From Pseudaminobacter sp040045035 (lineage in GTDB: Bacteria > Pseudomonadota > Alphaproteobacteria > Rhizobiales > Rhizobiaceae): a DNA stretch of 64,000 nt. The notes beneath the pieces were generated by a model. The model did no database searches. It was not told where the DNA came from and was given only the letters and a program-made list of their open reading frames with translations. Below, piece by piece: positions 51,736 through 60,102 of the stretch. The stretch spans positions 186,001-250,000 of the forward strand of contig NZ_JBDZDS010000007.1 of NCBI RefSeq assembly GCF_040045035.1, written 5' to 3'. How positions within the stretch are numbered: position 1 is the first letter of the stretch; the number at the start of each line of letters is the position of its first letter. Both the position numbers and the translations under genes were made by a program.

Positions 51736-52574
51736 GCGCGGGGCAACATCAGGACAAGGAAGGGCGATGGGCCTGGCGACTGACCGGTTTCATCACGCTT
51801 TGCGTCTACATCTTCATGTTCGCGCCGATCATCGCAACCGTCGTGCTGTCCTTCAACGCCTCGATGTTCGGCGGCTTCCCGCTCACCGGCTTCAGCCTGC
51901 AATGGTACGCCAAGCTTTTGTCCAACGAGCAGGTGCTCACCGCGTTCAGAACCTCGATGTGGATCGCGCTGGTCACGGCGGCGGTCACGACGCTTTTGGG
52001 CATCATCACGGCCTTTGCGCTGGTTCGCTTCGAGTTTCCCGGCAAGGCCACTTTCGGCACGCTGGTGATCCTGCCGGCGCTGGTGCCTGAGACGATCCTG
52101 GGCGTCGGGCTGCTGGTCCTAATCAAGGCGGTCGACCAGCCGCGCAGCATGGGACTGCTGTTGCTCGGCCATATCCTGCTGGCGCTGCCCTATGTGGTGC
52201 TGATCACCCAGGCGCGGATGGTCGGCATCCGACGCACCTATGAGGAGGCGGCGTTGTCGCTGGGGGCGTCGCGCATCTCGTCGTTCCGCGAGATCACGCT
52301 GCCGCTGCTCATCCCGGCGGTCGTCGCCAGCGCGTTGCTGGCCTTCACCATTTCCTTCGACAACACCTCTGCCAGCCTGTTCTGGCGGCCGGCCGGCGTC
52401 GAGACGATGCCGACCCAGATCCTTTCGATGCTCAAGATTTCGATAAGCCCGGAGATCAATGCCCTCGGCACGGTCATGATCCTCGTGACCGTCGGCATAC
52501 CGCTGGTCGGCGGGCTCATCCTGCAAGGCCTCACCCGGTTGAGAAAACGTGTCGACGCAAAGGGGAATGCATAA
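51732..52574 (+). CDS. Polyamine-type ABC transporter permease (PotC-like)
   Basis: The 280-residue permease has the PotC pattern: FMFAPIIATVVLSFNASMFG, the EAA loop EEAALSLGASRISSFREITL, and FTISFDNTSASLFWRPAGVE. It overlaps the PotB-like gene by four bases and ends on the first base of the binding-protein start. Confidence 0.88.
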   Translation: MSAGQHQDKEGRWAWRLTGFITLCVYIFMFAPIIATVVLSFNASMFGGFPLTGFSLQWYAKLLSNEQVLTAFRTSMWIALVTAAVTTLLGIITAFALVRFEFPGKATFGTLVILPALVPETILGVGLLVLIKAVDQPRSMGLLLLGHILLALPYVVLITQARMVGIRRTYEEAALSLGASRISSFREITLPLLIPAVVASALLAFTISFDNTSASLFWRPAGVETMPTQILSMLKISISPEINALGTVMILVTVGIPLVGGLILQGLTRLRKRVDAKGNA

Positions 52575-53716
52575 TGAAAATATCAACCACGAAGAGACTT
52601 GAACGACTGAACGAGCGATATGGGAACGGCGACATCAGCCGCCGCTCCTTCCTGACCCTGACGGCGGCGGCTGCCGCCTCGGCAGGGCTTTCCACGCCCT
52701 GGATCGGCCGCGCGCTCGCGGCCGCCACGGAAGTGCGCTTCGACGGCTGGGGCGGCGTGGTGCAGGAGGCGATCGATAAATACGCCTTCCAGCCCTACAC
52801 GCAGAAGACCGGCATCAAGGTCGTGCAGGGCACCTTCGGCGACGAGGACGAGGTCATCACCAAGATCAAGACCTCGAAGCCGGGAGACTTCCAGGTCATC
52901 CACTCCTCGGGCGTGAACTACTACATCAAATATGTGAATGCCGGCTTCAACGCGGAGATCAACGAGGCCAACATTCCCAATATGGCGAATGTGCTGGTGC
53001 CGATGATCGAGCCCTACCGCAAGATCACCCCCAAGCTTTCAGCCGTGCCTTACGACTACGGCACCACCGGCATCGCCTACAACACCACCGTGATCTCGCC
53101 GGAAGAGGCAAAGGAAAAGGGCGTCGGCCTGCTGTTCGACAAGAAGTACGCAGGCAAGGTGGGCGGCTACGCCGACATGACCACGCGCGTCTGGTATGCC
53201 GCCCTCCAGACCGGCCAGGACCCGAACAACATCCAGGACATGGATGCCGTCTGGGCGAAGGTGCGCGAGAACCGGGACCTCGCCAAGAAGTTCTGGAGTT
53301 CCGGCTCTGAGCTGATGGACCTTCTTTCCAAGGGCGAGATCGTGGTGACGGACGCCTGGTCCGGCCGCGTCGCCGCTTTGCAGCAGCAGGGTCACCCGAT
53401 CGGCTATCTCGACCCCGCCGGCTCCTATGCCTGGATGGAGGACATGCTGGTCCTGAAGGGCTCGCCGATGGCCGAATGCGAGGAGCTGATCAACTTCATG
53501 CTCGATCCCGCCACCTCTATCGCCGTCGCCGAGGGCCAGAACTATCCGCCGTCGCTCGACCCGACCAAGGTCAAGCTCACCGAAAAGATCGAGAAGCTTC
53601 CGGCCTTCGACCCGACCGGCTCGATGAAGGCGCTGACCTTCGCCGATCCGGTTTACTGGGCGAACAACGAAGACGCCTGGAACAAGCAGTGGGACAGGAT
53701 TTCGAAAGGTGCATGA
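52574..53716 (+). CDS. Tat-exported polyamine-type binding protein (PotD-like)
   Basis: The 380-residue protein has a twin-arginine signal (ISRRSFLTLTAAAAASAGLS) instead of a Sec signal. The PotD core follows, with EVRFDGWGGVVQEAIDKYAF, VPYDYGTTGIAYNTTVIS and DPAGSYAWMEDMLVLKGSPM. It delivers a polyamine-like cation to the transporter. Export by Tat implies folding before export. Confidence 0.9.
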   Translation: MKISTTKRLERLNERYGNGDISRRSFLTLTAAAAASAGLSTPWIGRALAAATEVRFDGWGGVVQEAIDKYAFQPYTQKTGIKVVQGTFGDEDEVITKIKTSKPGDFQVIHSSGVNYYIKYVNAGFNAEINEANIPNMANVLVPMIEPYRKITPKLSAVPYDYGTTGIAYNTTVISPEEAKEKGVGLLFDKKYAGKVGGYADMTTRVWYAALQTGQDPNNIQDMDAVWAKVRENRDLAKKFWSSGSELMDLLSKGEIVVTDAWSGRVAALQQQGHPIGYLDPAGSYAWMEDMLVLKGSPMAECEELINFMLDPATSIAVAEGQNYPPSLDPTKVKLTEKIEKLPAFDPTGSMKALTFADPVYWANNEDAWNKQWDRISKGA

Positions 53717-54959
53717 CAGCCTCGAAACCCAGACACCCCGGCCAGATTCGGCCGGGGTACTGCCGGCCGGAGCCGCTCGTGACGGTGGGCAGCCGGCGGT
53801 CGAATTCCGCAATATCGACATCGCCTATGGCAAGTTCGTCGCGGTGCGCGATTTCTCGCTTACCATCCGCAAGGGTAGTTTTGTCACTCTGCTCGGCCCC
53901 TCCGGCTGCGGCAAGACCACGATCCTGCGCTCGATTGCGGGGTTGGTCGATATTTCTGCCGGCCAGATTTCGATCGGCGGACGGCGGGTCGACGACGTGC
54001 CGATCTACAAGCGCAACATCGGGCTGGTCTTCCAGAGCTATGCGCTGTTCCCGCACAAGAGCGTTTTCGACAATGTCGCCTTCGGGTTGAAGTATCGAAA
54101 CGTGCCCAAAGCTGAGATCGCGCGCAGGGTCGGCAAAGCGCTGGAAATGGTGCGGCTTCCGGGCAGCGAGAAGAAGCTGCCGTCCCAATTGTCCGGTGGG
54201 CAGCAGCAGCGCATCGCGCTGGCGCGCGCCATCGTGTTCGAGCCGGAGGTTCTGCTTCTCGACGAGCCGCTTTCGGCGCTGGACGCCAATATGCGCGAGG
54301 AGATGCGCGTCGAGATCAAGAAGATCCAGAAAGAGACGGGCATCACCGCCATCTTCGTGACCCACGACCAGGAAGAGGCTCTCTCCATGTCCGACCAGAT
54401 CGTCGTCATGAATGCGGGCACGATGGAGCAGATCGGCACGCCGGAAGAAGTATATGAGACGCCAGCGACCGCCTTCGTGGCCGATTTCCTCGGCAAGGCG
54501 AACATGTTGCCGGGTGTCGTCACCGCCGTTGATGGACACGGGACGACGATCACGCTATCCGCCGGACAGGCCATGACGGCTGTCTCTCCAAAAGTTCTCC
54601 CACTCGGTTCCCGCGTCACGGTCGTGGTTCGCCCCCAAAAACTGTCGGTGGGGTCCTCTGCCGCCGGGGCCAATAGATTGGCCGGCCGGGTCGTCTCGAC
54701 CTCCTATCTCGGCGGCAGTGCCATCTACGAAATCGATATTGGAGAGCGAACGACAGTTCGTGCCAACACTCAGATAATTGGCAAGCTGGCGCGCGAAGGT
54801 GAGGCAATCCGTCTCTGCTTCGACCCCGCCGACTGTATCCTGCTGGACGAAGAGGGGCTGCGCATCGCCTGGAAGCAATCGCCAACGGCGAACTCTTCCG
54901 GGCTCATGCCTTCGAATATATCTGCGCCAGAAACGACATCGACCACCGAACCACCATGA
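53709..54959 (+). CDS. Polyamine-type ABC ATPase (PotA-like), C-terminus cut by an IS
   Basis: The 416-residue ATPase has Walker A GPSGCGKTTILRSIAG, signature LSGGQQQRIALARAI, Walker B VLLLDEPLSALDANM, switch FVTHDQEEALSMSDQ and a TOBE domain (VVRPQKLSVGSS). The stop TGA (54957-54959) is the first three bases of the inserted element, so the native C-terminus is replaced and the Ser/Thr-rich tail may be partly foreign. All catalytic motifs are intact, so it is probably active. Translation overlaps the binding-protein gene. Confidence 0.88.
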   Translation: MHDSLETQTPRPDSAGVLPAGAARDGGQPAVEFRNIDIAYGKFVAVRDFSLTIRKGSFVTLLGPSGCGKTTILRSIAGLVDISAGQISIGGRRVDDVPIYKRNIGLVFQSYALFPHKSVFDNVAFGLKYRNVPKAEIARRVGKALEMVRLPGSEKKLPSQLSGGQQQRIALARAIVFEPEVLLLDEPLSALDANMREEMRVEIKKIQKETGITAIFVTHDQEEALSMSDQIVVMNAGTMEQIGTPEEVYETPATAFVADFLGKANMLPGVVTAVDGHGTTITLSAGQAMTAVSPKVLPLGSRVTVVVRPQKLSVGSSAAGANRLAGRVVSTSYLGGSAIYEIDIGERTTVRANTQIIGKLAREGEAIRLCFDPADCILLDEEGLRIAWKQSPTANSSGLMPSNISAPETTSTTEPP

Positions 54960-55018
54960 CCTGCCACTGAGAATTTCCTCCAGAATGGATTAGGGTCCGG
55001 CCCATATGGGACGGACGA

Positions 55019-55303
55019 ATGAAGAAGCAAAGATTTACGGAAGAGCAGATAATTGCGGTTCTGAAGGAGCAGGAGGCCGGTGCGAAGGCGGCGGACCTGT
55101 GCCGCAAGCACGGAATTTCAGAGGCGACTTTTTACAACTGGAAAGCCAAATATGGCGGCATGGAAGTCTCTGAGGCGAAGCGACTGAAGGCGCTCGAGGA
55201 AGAGAATGCCAAACTGAAGAAACCGCTCGCCGAACAGATGCTGGACGCAGCCGCACTTCGCACGCTTCTCGCAAAAAATGGCAGGGCCAGCCGCCAAGCG
55301 TGA
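55019..55303 (+). CDS. IS3-family transposase OrfA (left half)
   Basis: This is a helix-turn-helix protein, MKKQRFTEEQIIAVLKEQEA, with DLCRKHGISEATFYNWKAKY and a leucine-zipper-like helix. Its end (AKNGRASRQA) differs from the usual LLAKKW: the tract GCAAAAAATGG seems one A short, so the frame runs on beyond its normal stop. Confidence 0.75.
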   Translation: MKKQRFTEEQIIAVLKEQEAGAKAADLCRKHGISEATFYNWKAKYGGMEVSEAKRLKALEEENAKLKKPLAEQMLDAAALRTLLAKNGRASRQA

Positions 55304-55552
55304 CGCGGTCGCGCATCTGAAGGCCGTCATGGGTCTTTCGGAACGGCGGGCCTGCCAGATCACATCCGCCGACCGCAAGATGATCCGCTATCGGTCGTGC
55401 CGACCGCCGGAGGTGACGCTGCGAGCAAAGCTGCGCGACCTAGCCAATGAGCGACGGCGTTTCGGCTATCGACGGCTGTTCATTCTGCTGCGGCGGGAGG
55501 GAGAGCCGTCCGGGGTCAACCGCATCTACCGTCTCTATCGCGAGGAAGGGCT
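55278..55552 (+). pseudogene. IS3-family OrfB, N-terminal part only (left half)
   Basis: The frame encodes MAGPAAKRDAVAHLKAVMGL and the HTH_21 region (ERRRFGYRRLFILLRREGEP, then IYRLYREEGLS). It stops matching at about 55550, before any DDE residue, where the opposing half begins. Confidence 0.75.
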
Positions 55553-55993
55553 CTCGCGCGTGCAGTCGTCGACCACGGCCAGGATGCGGAAGCGCCGGCC
55601 GTCGGTGAGCTGATCGGACACGAAGTCCAGCGACCAGCGTTCGGTCGGCTGCAAGGGCACCAGCATGGGGGCCCTGGTCCCGATCGCCCGCTTGCGCCCG
55701 CCACGACGACGCACCGCCAGCTTCTCTTCGCGGTAAAGCCGGAACAGCTTCTTGTGGTTCACAACATGGCCCTCGCGCTTGCGCAGGACGTGCAGACGTC
55801 GATAGCCGAAGCGCCGGCGCTCGCCCGCGATCTCCCGCATCCGCTCCCGAAGCGCGCGATCATCGGGCCGCGTGGTCTCGTAGCGCACCGTCATGCGGCA
55901 ACAGCCGATGGCTTTACACGCCCGCCGTTCGCTCATCCCGAAGGCAGCCTTCAGATGCGCGACAGCGTTCCGCCTGGCTGCGGGCGTCACCAC
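55552..55993 (-). pseudogene. IS3-family OrfB, N-terminal part (right half)
   Basis: This mirror-image frame starts MVTPAARRNAVAHLKAAFGM and continues through LFRLYREEKLAVRRRGGRKR to RWSLDFVSDQLTDGRRFRIL and AVVDDCTRE. It therefore includes the first catalytic Asp of the DDE core and is then cut at the junction. It is longer than the left OrfB remnant. Confidence 0.75.
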
Positions 55994-56253
55994 TTCTTTC
56001 CCAACAGATCTTTCAGGGCCGCAGTGTCGAGCATGGCATCGGCCAGAAGCCGCTTCAGGCGTGTGTTCTCATCCGCCAGGCGCTTCAGACGCTTCGCCTC
56101 GGACACGTCCATGCCACCGAATCTGGCCTTCCATTTGTAGATCGAGGCATCGCTCACGCCATGCTTGCGGCACAAATCCGCGACCGAGACCCCGGCCTCG
56201 TGCTCCTTCAAAATCCCGATGATCTGCTCATCCGAGAAGCGGCTGCGTTTCAT
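55987..56253 (-). CDS. IS3-family transposase OrfA (right half)
   Basis: From the ATG at 56253 (MKRSRFSDEQIIGILKEHEA) the 88-residue protein shows DLCRKHGVSDASIYKWKARF and ends normally with ALKDLLGKKW. It overlaps the OrfB start by seven bases, as usual for IS3-family elements. An in-frame ATG at 56289 is also possible. Confidence 0.78.
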   Translation of the reverse strand: MKRSRFSDEQIIGILKEHEAGVSVADLCRKHGVSDASIYKWKARFGGMDVSEAKRLKRLADENTRLKRLLADAMLDTAALKDLLGKKW

Positions 56254-56362
56254 GTTCTGGTCCTTTCTTTGGGCCCGAACGAACTTCAATCCGGATCAAG
56301 TCAAAGGGGCAACGTCAGGATGAAAGCTCAGTGGCAGGTCAGCAGGTCAGTGCGCAAACGCG

Positions 56363-56415
56363 AACGCCCCGGCTTTTGGCCGGGGCGTTTGGTCTGGTTG
56401 CGGGGGCACGCAACC
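56363..56415 (+). terminator. Terminator of the ABC operon, displaced by the IS
   Basis: A perfect 11-bp stem AACGCCCCGGC/GCCGGGGCGTT (56363-56373, 56379-56389) with a 5-nt loop is followed by a second stem GGTTGCG/CGCAACC (56396-56402, 56409-56415). It lies 22 bases after the IS. Originally it would have followed the PotA-like gene. Confidence 0.6.
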
Positions 56416-56811
56416 GCCGATACCGACATGAGATCAGAGTAAGGATCTAAATCGACAGAAGGGCGGAGACTCGGGCTGACTTCTCGGCTCTTTGGCCGCT
56501 GCGCGATGTGTATCTCGGGCACAGCCACGATGTGCGATGCTAACCTATGCGACTAGCCGTGACACGCTCTTCGCGGCTGATCGATCATCCTTCAGAGATA
56601 TTCCCGTTCAGCCAGGAGACATACGATCATTGTGACGGAAGAGTTTGAGGGGATCGAACGGCGGTTTCAGCGTCTTCAACATGAGGGCAAAGAGCCCCTT
56701 CTGTTGGGGGACATGGCTGCGAAGATTAACGGTTCAATCTTGGCCGGCGCCTGTGGTCGGCGGTGTTGCAGACGAACATCGTGAACGACGAACCGCGCTG
56801 GCGGCGAGCGA
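56416..56811. other. Intergenic stretch with one weak small frame
   Basis: The only frame worth noting is a 50-codon one starting with GTG at 56632 and ending at 56784 (VTEEFEGIERRFQRLQHEGK). Its nearest Shine-Dalgarno-like AGGAG is 13 bases away, so it is doubtful. Nothing else is supported. Confidence 0.3.
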
Positions 56812-57075
56812 TCACTCGTCCTGAGGTCTCGGTTTTCCGATCTTCCCTTTCTGGATCCTAATGCCGGGGCCTTGTTCCCCGGTCTCTGGAAGAAACTCAA
56901 TCCCCGCCTGCTCCAACGCCCGCTGGACGCGCAGCATGGTTTCCAGTTTCACTGTTTCGCGAGCCTCGATCCGGACAAGCGAGCGCTTGCTCACTCCTGC
57001 CATCTTGGCGAGGTCGCGTGCCTCGATGTCGAGAAGGACTCGCGCAGCGCGCAGTAGGTCGTAGGGGACATCCAT
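56812..57075 (-). CDS. Small XRE-family DNA-binding protein
   Basis: The 87-residue protein is mostly one helix-turn-helix: LLRAARVLLDIEARDLAKMA, then GVSKRSLVRIEARETVKLET, with a basic C-terminal tail (GIRIQKGKIGKPRP). It is divergent from the DUF6634-ATPase-peptidase genes and probably represses them and itself. Two palindromes at 57122-57156 lie just upstream of its start. Confidence 0.8.
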   Translation of the reverse strand: MDVPYDLLRAARVLLDIEARDLAKMAGVSKRSLVRIEARETVKLETMLRVQRALEQAGIEFLPETGEQGPGIRIQKGKIGKPRPQDE

Positions 57076-57121
57076 GCACCTGTTTCTAATGGCCCATACT
57101 TCGGAGCGCTAGACCCCATGC

Positions 57122-57156
57122 TGGCCTCCGGAGGCCAAAATAGGCGTCTGGACGCC
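57122..57156. promoter_or_regulatory. Two adjacent palindromes between XRE and DUF6634 genes
   Basis: A perfect 16-bp palindrome TGGCCTCCGGAGGCCA (57122-57137) is followed after five bases by GGCGTC-TG-GACGCC (57143-57156). They are 47 bases before the XRE start, in the 303-base divergent region, and are good operator candidates. Confidence 0.5.
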
Positions 57157-57378
57157 ATATCGAAGACGCCGTAAGCATTGCACCGGATCTGGCCGAATCA
57201 AGGATTCGCGGCAGGCCTGGCCGGGTAAAAAGGGGAAGGCGATGCCGTGGCGACATCCAAACTGCGCAAGCAAAAACAGGATGTGCTCTTCGAGCGCCGA
57301 GCTGAGGCGATCCCCTGGGCCCCGCGCTCCCGGTTCTAGAATGACTGAACCCATGGCAACTTCGATGGAGGCATATCA

Positions 57379-57723
57379 ATGATATTTTTCGGACGGCGCG
57401 ACGGCGAACGAGATCCGGCATTCGACTTTCAGCTGCAGCGTCTCTCCGCCCTTGTTGTAGACTTCGAGCGAGTACGTCACGGCGTATCTCCGGAGATGCT
57501 GGTGAACGGCGAGGCGCCGATCCTTGATCGGTGGGCACTTGCGCTGAGGCCGACGCCATGCCTCGCAGGACTGTCGACCGGACATCCGACTCTCCCCGGG
57601 CAAAACAGGGAGATCGGGACTTCCGCGATCTGGCTCATGTCTCAGGATCGAACTTGGGCCCGCACGCTGTCGCGATGGTACCAGTTGGGCCGCCCAGCCG
57701 AACATCCTGACGATCACGCGTGA
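57379..57723 (+). CDS. DUF6634-like conserved protein
   Basis: The 114-residue protein resembles rhizobial DUF6634 proteins. It has an N-terminal helix (LQRLSALVVDFERVRHGVSP), LRPTPCLAGLSTGHPTL, and a C-terminal TSAIWLMSQDRTWARTLSRW. GGAGG lies seven bases before the ATG. It ends seven bases before the ATPase start, so the genes are probably co-transcribed. Function is unknown; the family name is from memory. Confidence 0.65.
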   Translation: MIFFGRRDGERDPAFDFQLQRLSALVVDFERVRHGVSPEMLVNGEAPILDRWALALRPTPCLAGLSTGHPTLPGQNREIGTSAIWLMSQDRTWARTLSRWYQLGRPAEHPDDHA

Positions 57724-57730
57724 GTTTCTC

Positions 57731-59272
57731 ATGACGGACGAGACCTCGCGCGATTACCGCCTGTTCAAGCGGCGGGAGAAAGCGGTCGCGGCAGGATTGC
57801 GGCTGCCGACGGAGGAAGAGCTGCTGCCGGGAATGCCGTTCTTCCGCAATGATCTCACCCAGGACTTGCGCGAATACGGCGATCGGCTGGCGCGAAGGCT
57901 GCGGCGGCGACAGCGTCCGGATCTGGCATCGGTCGTCGCCTGTCTTGAGGAAGTGGCTGTCGAGCAAAGCCGGGACAGCCTGCTGGTCTTGGAGGCGGCA
58001 ATGGACGGCCTCGGGGACGCGGTCGGCGTTCCCCTCGACGCCGCGCGTCTCCGCTGCTTGCTGTATCGGGCGGGTTTCGGCGATCCGGATGCGGCAGCAG
58101 GCATCGCGGGCGAGATGGCGCTGCTGGCCCTGCGGGATCTGCAAAGCTCCGACAATTTGAGGATGCTGTGGTGCGCGCTCGGCTGGGCCGCATTCTCACG
58201 CGATCTCGCCGCCTGGCGCAGAGCGGGGGTGTTTGGCAGCCCGGCCAAGGGGCTGGGGGTCGGACTCGAACTCCGCAGCTATGCAGATCGGTTCAAGACC
58301 GCCATGCAGCGGCAGAGGCCGGCCGGGACAGAGGCGAAAGCGGCTCCGTCGGAAAATTCTCCTGGGCTCGAGACGGCGGTGCAGCCGGCGTCCGGCGACC
58401 GGCAGCGCGACGGCCACGTCATCGTGCTGCGGGAGGTGGGCAATCCCGCGGTCTCCCAGGGCAAGGACGTTTCCCAGGAATTCCAGAAGATCACCGGGCG
58501 CCCGCTGCCGGTGCCAGCCACGCCTGACCTCGCCGCTGTCCGGGCCAACCTGGTTGCGGAGTTCCCCTATGCCATCGCGGTCATCGACCAGGTCCTGAAA
58601 GGACTCATGGGCCGGCGGCACGTGCGCATGCGGCCAACCATCCTCCTGGGCTCGCCCGGCTGCGGGAAGTCGCGCTTCGCCAGGCGGCTCGCCGAAGAAC
58701 TCGGCGCGCCCCACGAGCTCATCCCCTGCGGGGGCATGAGCGACGGCGCTTTGGGCGGTACCCCGCGGCGATGGTCATCCGGGGAGCCGAGCCTGCCCAT
58801 CCTGATCGTGCGCCGGCATGAATGTGCTGGGCCCGTCATCATCCTCGACGAGATCGAGAAGGTCGGGACGAGCAGGCACAACGGCAATGTGCATGACGTG
58901 CTGGTCGGCCTGTTCGAGCAGGAGACGTCGAGCCGGTGGCATGATCCCTATGTCCAGGCAAGCTGCGACCTGTCTCACCTGACCTGGCTGATGACGGCCA
59001 ACGCGATCGAGCCGATCCCAGCGGTGCTGCGGGACCGCTGCCGGCTCCTGCGTTTTCCCGAACCCGGCCCGGAACATCTGCCGATGCTCGCCCTCCGGAT
59101 CATGGCGCGGCTCTACGCGGAACTCGGGCATGATCCGCGCTGGGCGACCCCTCTTGAAGGATTCGAGCTCGCCGCGATCGCCGCTGCCTGGCGCGGCGGT
59201 TCCATCCGGCGGCTGGAGCGCATGCTCGAGCAACTGGTCGCGGTCCGGGAGCGGGAGCGGTCGCTGCAATGA
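57731..59272 (+). CDS. AAA+ ATPase, Lon-like core
   Basis: The 513-residue protein has a helical N-terminal half (to about 240) with no recognised domain, then an AAA+ module. The module shows Walker A LLGSPGCGKSRFARRLAEEL (about 306-315), Walker B VIILDEIEKVG (about 370-380), sensor 1 in WLMTANAIEPIPAVLRDRC with an Arg finger-like Arg, and a C-terminal helical lid. The core resembles Lon ATPases, but no protease domain follows. Its stop overlaps the start of the M41-like gene (ATGA), implying stoichiometric coupling. I infer a two-subunit ATP-dependent protease. Confidence 0.8.
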   Translation: MTDETSRDYRLFKRREKAVAAGLRLPTEEELLPGMPFFRNDLTQDLREYGDRLARRLRRRQRPDLASVVACLEEVAVEQSRDSLLVLEAAMDGLGDAVGVPLDAARLRCLLYRAGFGDPDAAAGIAGEMALLALRDLQSSDNLRMLWCALGWAAFSRDLAAWRRAGVFGSPAKGLGVGLELRSYADRFKTAMQRQRPAGTEAKAAPSENSPGLETAVQPASGDRQRDGHVIVLREVGNPAVSQGKDVSQEFQKITGRPLPVPATPDLAAVRANLVAEFPYAIAVIDQVLKGLMGRRHVRMRPTILLGSPGCGKSRFARRLAEELGAPHELIPCGGMSDGALGGTPRRWSSGEPSLPILIVRRHECAGPVIILDEIEKVGTSRHNGNVHDVLVGLFEQETSSRWHDPYVQASCDLSHLTWLMTANAIEPIPAVLRDRCRLLRFPEPGPEHLPMLALRIMARLYAELGHDPRWATPLEGFELAAIAAAWRGGSIRRLERMLEQLVAVRERERSLQ

Positions 59273-60102
59273 TCGCCAGTCGCACGCAACGAGCTGCAAG
59301 CCGAGCCCGCGAATCCTTCCCGGCACGCCGCCGGATCAAATCACCTTCAACCCGCCAATTCGAAAAAGACAGCCTCATGACCACTTACTCATCACACGCG
59401 CCATCCTGTCCGGCTCGACAAGCCCTGTACGGCTATCTCTACAGCAAGCTCGCTTCGCTCCCCTCTGCGGCATCGGCCGACACCGATCCTGGTGAAGGCG
59501 GCACGCCCGCTTCTGCTGACCGGGATCACCGGCCGAAGCGCACCAGCCACCTCATTCACCGGATTGCCGTCCATGAGGCCAGCCACGCGGTGATCCGCCT
59601 CCACCTTGAGCTCGGAACCATCACCGAGATCACCATCGACGCCCCGCATGGCGGATACGTCGCGTCCCGGACGGACGAATTCCATGAGCAGACCGAGAAC
59701 CTGCTCACGGCCCACCTTGCCGTCATGCTGGCGGGTCGCGCCGGAGAGGAGGTGATCACCGAGACGGTCGGCGCGAACGGCGATGGCGAGACGCGGGGCA
59801 GCGACCATGAACTCGCGACGAAGCTCGCCTACAAGATGGAAACGGCAATGGGGTTCGGGCAGAGGCGACCGCTGCTCTATCGGTGCTGCACGGATTGGCC
59901 ACTTCACCTCGCCATCGATCCGGAACTCGCGGAGGACGTGAACCGGCGTTTGGAGGCTGCCTACGAAGCGGCCCTGAAGATGGTCAGAAAACAGGTTGCC
60001 GCCATCGATTATCTCTACCTCCAGCTGCTGCATCACGGCACCTTGGAAGGAACCGAGTTGGAGACGGTGCTGGCCGAAACCAGGAAATTGATCCGCAAAT
60101 GA
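59269..60102 (+). CDS. Detached FtsH-type (M41) peptidase-domain protein
   Basis: The 277-residue protein has the zinc motif VHEASHAVIRLHLE (near residue 102), then MLAGRAGEEVITE and GSDHELATKLAYKME, the FtsH third-ligand region. The C-terminal helices are AYEAALKMVRKQVAAIDYLY. It has no ATPase and no membrane segment, and is preceded by a Lon-like AAA+ gene. I use the start overlapping the ATPase stop; an internal ATG at 59377 (MTTYSSHAP) is an alternative. It probably forms the proteolytic part of the ATPase complex. Confidence 0.8.
   Translation: MIASRTQRAASRARESFPARRRIKSPSTRQFEKDSLMTTYSSHAPSCPARQALYGYLYSKLASLPSAASADTDPGEGGTPASADRDHRPKRTSHLIHRIAVHEASHAVIRLHLELGTITEITIDAPHGGYVASRTDEFHEQTENLLTAHLAVMLAGRAGEEVITETVGANGDGETRGSDHELATKLAYKMETAMGFGQRRPLLYRCCTDWPLHLAIDPELAEDVNRRLEAAYEAALKMVRKQVAAIDYLYLQLLHHGTLEGTELETVLAETRKLIRK

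Larger units (their letters stand above)
54957..56341. mobile_element. Chimeric IS3-family element: two 5' halves joined tail to tail
   Basis: The 1385-bp segment is bounded by perfect 15-bp inverted repeats TGACCTGCCACTGAG (54957-54971) and its complement (56327-56341). From each end an OrfA and the first part of an OrfB read inward. The two halves differ in sequence and meet at about 55550, each OrfB being cut. No target duplication is visible. Inversion or recombination between two related IS copies would give this structure. Confidence 0.75.
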
